A DNA stretch of 24,455 nt. Origin: Podochytrium sp. JEL0797 (Eukaryota; Chytridiomycota; Chytridiomycetes; Chytridiales; Chytriomycetaceae). Position 1 is the first letter of the stretch; each line of letters opens with the position of its first letter. A program made the position numbers and the translations under genes. The DNA lies in the NCBI GenBank assembly GCA_027596195.1, contig JADGJG010000311.1, positions 1-24,455 of the forward strand, given 5' to 3'. The notes beneath the pieces were generated by a model, which did not search any database, had not been told where the DNA came from, and was given only the letters and a program-made list of their open reading frames with translations. Shown here one piece after another: positions 18,359 through 24,455 of the stretch.

Positions 18359-20679
18359 ATGAACCGCCGAAGCACCAACCACCTCGATGGACTCTTTTCC
18401 GAGAACCAACCTTTGCTCGTCAACGACTTCTTTGAACAAGACGAACCATCGGCTTCGACTCCGCCGCGCCAAAACAGCACTGAATTCGAGTACGGCTCCA
18501 ACCCTGATGTTCTCGCCGCGGAGGCGTTTGCCAGGCGATCATCGCCAACGCCTCCTCGAGCCTCGTTTGTGGAGCGGCGCCGTTTTTCGCAGCAATTTGT
18601 GGTTCCTTCCGCTTCGCAAACTCGGTCGCCGTCAAGGAGCCACTCCTTCGGAAGCATCGCTTCGACAACAACTCCGCAGAAAAAGCTCAAAAACGACGAG
18701 CTTTTTTCGTCGCGAAATTCGCTGAGAAAAAATCAACGAAGAAACAGTTCAGGAAGAAAAAAACAATTTGATCGCGAAACAGAAGAAGACTCAGACGACG
18801 AATTGAGCGAAGACGCGTATTTCAGATCAACCTCGCGGCCCCATTTGAATCTCGAAACAATCGCAGAATACCTCGCAAAACACCTCCCCGCAACCACTCC
18901 AACTCCACCCATCAAACCCTTCAAAATCAACACATCAACCTACTCCAAAACTGCCTCCATCGTCTCATCCCGAAAACCCTCCTACTCAACAACCTCCAAC
19001 TCCTCCTACAAACACTCGCAACTCCAAAACAGATTCTCCTTCTACAGCCCCCTCACCCAACACATCACCTCCTCCACCTTTGAAACTCTCGCCCTCCCCT
19101 ATCCCCTCCTCACAACCCTCCAAACCTCTTTCTGGCTCGACGTGTGTTGTCCGTCCGATACAGATCTCGCAACCCTTTCGCGTCTGTTCAAAATCCACCC
19201 GTTGACCGCCGAAGACGTGCAAACGGGAGAATCGCGTGAAAAGTGCGAATCGTTTCCAAATTACTATTTTATCGTGATTCGGTCCGTGGAGGAGGATTAC
19301 GGCACGGGCGATTTGGTGCCCATCAACGTTTACATTTTGGTGTTTCGGGAGTGTGTTTTGACAGTGAGTACCTAGTTGAGAGGGGGTTTAATTTATCGAC
19401 GGTGTCGATTGGAGAGGCGCGCGAGAGCGCGGAGGTGCAGATTGCAGAACGCGTGGGTGCGGCTATGTGGAGCCGAGCGAAGCGAAGCGCGCGAGAGCGC
19501 GGAGGTTGAGTGGAGCCGAGCCAGAGCGCGGTAGCGCGCAAGCAAGAGCAAGTAGCCGAGCGATCGAGGCGAGACGCGATGTGGTGCCGGTGGATGGCAG
19601 TGAAACCGTGTGCATGCGTGCAGAGAAGCGGCGCGAGGGAGGGTGAGCGAAGCGAACAGATTGCATTCTATGCGTTCAATGAGCGAGTCTGCAAATCCGA
19701 ACCGACAGAATGCGAATCGTACACCCCCACTCATCGCAATCCCACCCAACCCCATCCCACCAGTTTCACTCCAAACCAATGATCCACGTCCCCAACGTCC
19801 TCCACCGAATCGACCGTCTGAACCAATATGGCCTCACCGTTTCCCCCGACTGGCTCAACTACGCCCTCATGGACGACATTGCCGACGGATTCGTCCCACT
19901 TCTAGAATACACTGAACACGAGGTGGACTCGATCGACGCGCTCGTTTTGATCCTGAAAGAGAAGGAGCAGGTACGCCCCTTTGTTGCGATTTAGCATCAA
20001 TCCCACCCCCCACTTACACTCCTCCCAAAAACACCGAAAAACAGACAGACATGCTCCTCCGAATCGGCAAAGCCCGCAAATCCGTCATGACGCTCCTCCG
20101 CCTTCTCAACACGAAAGCCGAGGTCATCAAAGCCGTCATCAAACGCTCGTCTCAAATGCGATCCAACATGATTGCACCGGATTCCGAAACGGGGCTATAC
20201 TTGGGCGATATTCAAGGTAAACCCCGCGCCACTGCACCCATTTCCTCACAACCCCCACGCGTCTCACACCCACCCAAACCAGACCACATCATAACAATGA
20301 TACAAAACCTCAACCACTACGAAAAAACCCTCGCCCGCGCGCACTCCAACTACCTCGCCCAAATCTCCATCGAAATCACACAAGCTTCGAACCGCACAAA
20401 CGACGTGGGAACGAAAATGACGGCATTGGCGAGTATACTCGTGCCGTTGAATGTGATTACGGGGTTATGGGGAATGAACGTGAAAGGTGAGAGCTGAAAT
20501 GTGTTTTTTTTGGAGGGGGGGGTTCATTTTTCTCAACACTTTGCCAAATACCAAAAAAAAAACGCACAGTCCCGGGACAAGACATCGAATCACTGCACTA
20601 TTTCTATGGAATCGTGTTCTTCATGTGTGTTCTCGCATACGTGTGTTGGGCAGTCGTGCGTCGATTCAATCTCGTGTGA
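18359..20679 (+). CDS. CorA-family Mg2+ transporter (ALR1/MNR2 type), copy 3
   Basis: Model: join 18359-19363, 19764-19970, 20045-20216, 20283-20486 and 20570-20679, 565 aa. Intron positions match copies 1 and 2, but the sequence is clearly older. It has an acidic stretch (TEEDSDDELSEDAYF, ~150) in its disordered N-terminus, then TSFWLDVC, LSRLFKIHPLTAEDVQ, REKCESFPNYYF and VPINVYILVFRECVLT. TM1 ends GLWGMN (copies 1 and 2 have GLFGMN), followed by VPG and TM2 (FYGIVFFMCVLAYVCWAVV). Exon 2 lacks one residue (GLTVSPDW against GMASVSPDW). Intron 1 is 400 nt, against 89 and 69 nt in the other copies, and holds a GC-rich repetitive insert. It is likely functional. Confidence 0.94.
19364..19763 (+). 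repeat. enlarged intron 1 of CorA copy 3 with GC-rich repetitive insert
   Basis: The intron starts GTGAGT and ends CACCAG, but from about 19410 to 19700 it is filled with GC-rich, near-repetitive sequence. GCGCGCGAGAGCGCGGAGGT occurs twice (near 19417 and 19486), TGGAGCCGAGC twice (near 19468 and 19510), and GAGCGAAGCGAA twice (near 19476 and 19648). Nothing like it is present in the same intron of copies 1 and 2, so it is a later insertion or expansion. Confidence 0.75.
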
Positions 20680-20949
20680 AAGCGAAAACTGGCATCAAAA
20701 GAAATAAAAAACCCCCTCTGCATTTGCGGGAGAAAATCCATAAACTTCATAAAGGAAGAAAGGGACAGGGCGATTGATTCTGCGTGGATCTGAACCGCAT
20801 TCGTCGCCTTCCGAACGGATCCGGCCCAACCGACACGCGCACCAATACCCTCCAATAAATTTTCCTTCTACTAATCGAGCGAGAAAAGCATCCAAAATTG
20901 GTGTCGAAACCGTTTTCGATAAAAGTTTATTCAAAAACAAAAACAAATA
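20680..20949. other. convergent intergenic spacer with imperfect hairpin
   Basis: This lies between the 3' ends of CorA copy 3 and Chs5. GGCGATTGATTCTGCG (20769-20784) and CGCATTCGTCGCC (near 20796-20808) can pair with a bulge. A minus-strand AATAAA at 20926-20931 serves Chs5. No gene is seen. Confidence 0.45.
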
Positions 20950-22415
20950 TCACTCCTTATCCCCAACAGCAACATAAAAACTATGACTCGGCATAATCCT
21001 CCCATTTGCCTCACAAGCCTTCAAAAACTCTGGCGACACACACGGAATATTCCATTGCTGTGCCTTTTCGTATTTGGGACCTTTCGCATACACACACACG
21101 AGGTGCGTGTTGTCTGTGGACAGCTCCTCCGTGTGTTTGGCTCCAATGCGGGTGAGGAGGGCGGTGAGGGTTGCGGCTTCGGTGGGGGATGTGAGGTGAC
21201 CGAAGGAAACTGGGTTTTTGGGGTGGGAGCAACCGTGAAAATGGTGATTAAAAGATTGCAAGTTTCCATTCGGTATCGCTTGCTCGAATTCGCAAGTTCT
21301 CCCTTCATTCAATCATTCTTCAATGCGTCGTCACGACCAAAGACTCGCGTCATCCAAGCACGCGTCAAGTCCTCGGTTAATTTGAAATCTCGCACTCCCG
21401 ACATTTCAACTCCTCGAATCACCGACACATCAACGCCTCAGGAATATCGCGCGTCAAGACCCTCTCCACGCTCGATTTTCGTTGTTCACTTCGCTCAATC
21501 TAGGTTCTTCGACGCGTTGAACTCGCAAACCCTTTCACATACCATTAATCCCAGTCAAATTCTCCAACGAATGCGTCTTGAAATCAATCTCATTCGACTT
21601 GAACTGTCCCGCCGAAGTTCGAATCACGAGATGGACCTTGTATTCGTGTTCCACCTCGAGACCTGCCAAATACACACGCAAAAAATTAGTATCACGCATC
21701 ACCAAAACCCCCGCTGAATACGATTCGCGAAATACAAGAAACCAGTCACGAACCCGACAACTTGACACTCAACGCCGTCGGACTCACACTCATCCCCAAC
21801 TTGACCCCATTCCGCCACACATCAATCCCCTTCAACTCCACATTATACAACACCAACGGCTTCCACACCACAATCGCGCTCGTCTGCGTCACCGACTTCA
21901 ACATCACAACGGGGGGTTCCGGCAATTTCGAGAATTGATCGAGGATCGAGTCCTGGAGATGCGCAAAGTCGAGTTTCTTTTGACGTTCGGCATCGTGGTT
22001 GCGTTCGATGGTGATGTTGATAATAGAACCAGTAGACACGCCGTCCTTGTATTGTAACCGATGGGGTTTTAGATGGGGTTTTGACAGGGGGGGTCAGAGT
22101 GGGAACGAGCAGAAGATGGAAGGTACCGGCAATATCGTGGCGGGAAACTCAATCAGATGATGGTCTGGGGACAGCAGGATGGCCATGCCAGCATCGACTT
22201 TGCCTGGGACAAGAGTTGTGAGACGGGAGAAGGGAACAACCAATCATACGCACCCACGGTGAATTCCTGCGACACAACCTCGGTGAACTGTGTCTGGGCG
22301 TGGAGGGGAGAGGAGGAGGACGCGGGCTGTTTTGGATGGGTGGGTGAGTGGTGGGGGATGGAAGGTGATTGATCCGCACCATTTTTGGAGAACTTCTTGG
22401 ACGCGAGTTATTCAT
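20950..22415 (-). CDS. CHS5: Chs5, exomer scaffold (FN3 + BRCT)
   Basis: Model: complement of 20950-21209, 21543-21662, 21754-22045, 22127-22203, 22254-22326 and 22380-22415, 285 aa. Chs5 is the trans-Golgi scaffold that, with ChAPs adaptors, sorts chitin synthase and other cargo to the cell surface. The N-terminal dimerisation segment reads [19 protein letters not shown], then EFPATILP and [12 protein letters not shown]. The FN3 domain (~80-180) has [13 protein letters not shown] and [14 protein letters not shown], then LTGIN. The BRCT domain (~200-275) has [33 protein letters not shown] and SFYV. The protein stops 6 residues after the BRCT, with none of the long charged tail of yeast Chs5. 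Intron 5 is unusually long (333 nt). Exon 1 (12 codons) is the least certain part. Confidence 0.92.
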
Positions 22416-22635
22416 GGGATTGTGGCGTGCTACTTCAACGCCACTTCACTCAATTGAACCGAATTGCCATCGTGTGTTTGGTTTCGAATGAAGATGGAGA
22501 ATGCTGTGTGGGATCACGAGTGATGGCGAATCGGTTAAATAACCTTGTTATCAACAATAAAAACGCGTCATACCTTTACACCTCGCGCTTCCAGGATAAA
22601 AACAGGATCACACAGAGACCAGGATAAGAGGAGGA
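22416..22635. promoter_or_regulatory. divergent intergenic region, Chs5 / F-box-LRR pseudogene
   Basis: A 220-bp region between opposite-strand genes. It contains an ATAAAAAC-rich patch near 22556-22565 and no gene. Confidence 0.4.
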
Positions 22636-23560
22636 ATGAATTGTTTTTTTCATTGAAACCGCGAAGGAATCCAACCCCGCCTATATCTGCCCTCGTTTGA
22701 CAAATATTCCCCGCGAGGTACAGCTCCAAATCCTCTCGTGGATCTCTCCCGCCCAAGTCTTTCGCTACCGACGGGTCTGTGCCGGATTCAATGCTCTCCT
22801 CACTACGAAGCATTTTGCCGTGGCGAACCTCAGACGCCTTCCTCCTTCCAAGGCCTGCTATCAGATCCCCTTGGGTGTCAACGATCTCAACCGCAAGTAT
22901 GACCCTCACCACACCGCTTCACGAATTGAGAGTGTCTTCTTTGTTGGACCCGCCTCGTGCCAAACCGTCTTTGCCGAAACCCGCTTAAACCAAATCTCCG
23001 TCATGAAGTGGCGACGCGATGATCTTTGGTGTCCATCCCCCCTGTGATTGGCAGTTGCTTCAACCTGACGGTGTTGGATTTGGCCCGGTGTCAACTGGGA
23101 GGCCCGATTCCCCCACGCCTTTCCCTTTTGAGATTCCTCACACATCTCACCTTGTCTTCCAATGAACTCACGCGAGCGAAATTCCTACCGAAATCGGTGA
23201 GTTGGTGAAGCTACAGTGTCGGGATCTCTCTCTCGCACTCGCCTCACGCGCGAAATTCCTGCTGAAATCGGAGAATTGGTGACCCTATAATTGCTTGATC
23301 TCTCTCGCAATCAGCTCACTGGAGAGATTCCTGTTGCGATTGGAAAGCTAGTGAATTTGGTACCTCTTCGAGTCGATCACAATCAGATCACTGGAGAAGT
23401 CTCTTTCGCAATCGGAAACTTAAAACGGTTGGAGAACCTCTCTCTCTCACCCATAACCAATTCAGTGGCTGCTTTCCATTATCTTTCAAAATGTGCCCTT
23501 ATTTGACGGCGCTTATTGTTAAACAGTCTGTGATTTCTAATTCGTGCGTTTTCGATCAAC
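22636..23560 (+). pseudogene. F-box / leucine-rich-repeat protein pseudogene
   Basis: The F-box (22697-22840) reads IPREVQLQILSWISPAQVFRYRRVCAGF. It is followed by plant-like LRRs of the LxxLxLxxNxLxGxIPxxIGxL type: IPPVIGSCFNLTVLDLARCQ, then EIPTEIGELVKLQ, EIPAEIGELVTL, LLDLSRNQLTGEIPVAIGKL and HNQITGEVSFAIGNLKRL. Damage is plain. The ATG at 22636 is out of frame, fixable by one base in the T run 22644-22650. Frames change near 23030, 23170, 23235 and 23446, and an in-frame TAA is at 23288-23290. Such proteins normally act as SCF ubiquitin-ligase adaptors. Introns do not explain the breaks, because they fall inside LRR consensus with only 1-2 bases wrong. Confidence 0.88.
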
Positions 23561-24035
23561 TTTCCTCTCCAAATGCGCCAACAGCATTGCTCTTGGAATC
23601 GGTCCAGACAATCTGTCGCCTTTCAGATAGAGACGAGCCACGAAACTTGTTTGAAATGAATCAAAAGGGTGCACTTTGGCTCGCTGTCCTTTCAGATCGG
23701 AATGTGCACGACTCCTATGATGCGTTTGAGTTTTGCATTGCTATCTCGTGTGTCTGCAAAAAAAACTTTCTTCAGCCTGCGCAACAAGCACAATCCTATC
23801 GGATTGTCCTAGGATTGTACTCATTTTAACGGCCTCTAAATTCCAATCGAGTTGCCAAATCCTTCTCCCTTTTCAACTCCCACCAATCAAAAAATAGGCG
23901 AACGTGAGACTGTCCCATAAGCCGTACAGATCGGCACGAATATAACCGCGTTGGCGACTATTTTATGAATACGGGAAACGCGAGAGAAGAGACATTGGCG
24001 AAATCGTGAAATATTTTTTTCTATATTCTTCCCAC
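23561..24035. other. no gene recognised; short inverted repeat at 23790-23818
   Basis: Open sequence continues to 23829 but matches no family I know. ACAATCCTA (23790-23798) and TAGGATTGT (23810-23818) form a 9-bp inverted repeat with an 11-nt loop. Confidence 0.45.
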
Positions 24036-24039
24036 ATAA

Positions 24040-24130
24040 CATTGCTTGCAAGCCGCATACGCGTAGTGCGTCGATTCAATCTCGTGTGCAAGCAAATGGC
24101 GATCGAGAAATAGAACAGCCCCCTCGACCT
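24040..24130 (+). pseudogene. scrap of a CorA copy 3-like 3' end
   Basis: 24066-24088 is identical over 23 bases to 20656-20678, the last codons of CorA copy 3 (VRRFNLV and two bases of the stop). Similarity extends with gaps on both sides: a CGCATACG just before it, and AGCAAATGGC..AGAAATA..CCCCCTC after it against AGCGAAAACTGGC..AGAAATA..CCCCCTC. The stop codon is changed (TGC for TGA). No other exon is present. Confidence 0.8.
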
Positions 24131-24455
24131 TTTTCGGCATTCGTTACCGAGTGGAATTTGAAGGACTAGGGCTTTTGGTGATTCGGCGTGTGGCACGCGG
24201 GTGCCACACTTCCTGTCCCAAAATGAATGAAGCTCGAAAAGAAACAGGAGCGGAGTGAGCGTGTGCACGAGTTCGACAATGTCGAATCCGGTACTAACGG
24301 AGTCAGATGGACGTAGATGAAGTCATAAACGGGTTCTTAACCGCTTCAACAAGTTACACCCCCAAAGGGTTTCTCTGTCCGAATTCCGAACTATTACGAT
24401 TATAACGGAATTCGTTCGCAATAGTGGATCTTATTCCGATCGAATTCCACTTGGT
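24131..24455. other. right edge, no gene recognised
   Basis: No family-like frame is seen. GAATTCCG (24381-24388) and CGGAATTC (24406-24413) form an 8-bp inverted repeat, and a third GAATTCC lies near 24444, in an AT-richer stretch that runs to the window end. Confidence 0.4.

Noticed and set aside
20765..20815. possible tRNA T-arm-like hairpin between CorA copy 3 and Chs5
   Set aside because: The TTCAGAT loop looks suggestive, but no acceptor, D or anticodon arm can be folded around it on either strand.
20983..21717. 244-aa plus-strand open frame opposite Chs5
   Set aside because: It runs antisense to the BRCT exon and the large intron and shows no family motif.
1..24455. CRISPR array, bacterial operon or phage element
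   Set aside because: There are no spaced direct repeats, ribosome-binding sites or prokaryotic genes; introns and polyadenylation signals show the DNA is eukaryotic.

Overview
The window looks like nuclear DNA of a zoosporic (chytrid-type) fungus. The reasons are: many short introns (about 45-90 nt, GT..AG, often with CTAAC/CTGAC-like branch sites); a Chs5 exomer scaffold and ALR1/MNR2-type CorA transporters, which point to fungi; and a cyclic-nucleotide-gated channel plus a plant-like F-box/LRR gene, which point to an early-diverging lineage rather than Dikarya. The species is inferred, not shown. All gene models were spliced by eye from frame continuity and family motifs.

Layout, left to right. 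(1) 600-2290 is a gene graveyard: a frameshifted DDE-transposase remnant, a ferroportin fragment broken by a frameshifting deletion, a decayed copy of cytochrome b5 exon 1, and an unidentified open stretch. (2) 2797-4355 carries a divergent redox pair: a 98-aa soluble cytochrome b5 ending in a CaaX-like box, and a CYB561D-type cytochrome b561. (3) 4442-7408 holds two tandem minus-strand genes: a bZIP factor (377 aa) and, next to it, what appears to be its paralog (440 aa). The paralog kept the C-terminal zipper, lost the basic region and carries four copies of a ~36-aa repeat built on DQQDILSWLN. (4) 7737-8754 holds an unknown 128-aa gene and an 80-aa CENP-X/MHF2 histone-fold protein spliced from four small exons. 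(5) 8882-12162 is a nine-exon CNG/HCN-type channel with an unusual selectivity filter. (6) 12277-20679 is a CorA cluster: one dead copy, two convergent near-identical genes forming a ~2 kb inverted duplication, and a third, more diverged gene. A scrap of a fifth copy lies near 24070. (7) 20950-22415 is Chs5 (FN3 + BRCT). (8) 22636-23560 is an F-box/LRR pseudogene with several frameshifts and a stop.

There is no operon-like logic. The most unusual items are the zipper-only repeat protein beside its bZIP relative (with an 11-bp hairpin just upstream of its ATG), the CaaX-tailed cytochrome b5, the channel with CSFS where GYG/GET is expected, and the repeated birth and death of CorA copies.
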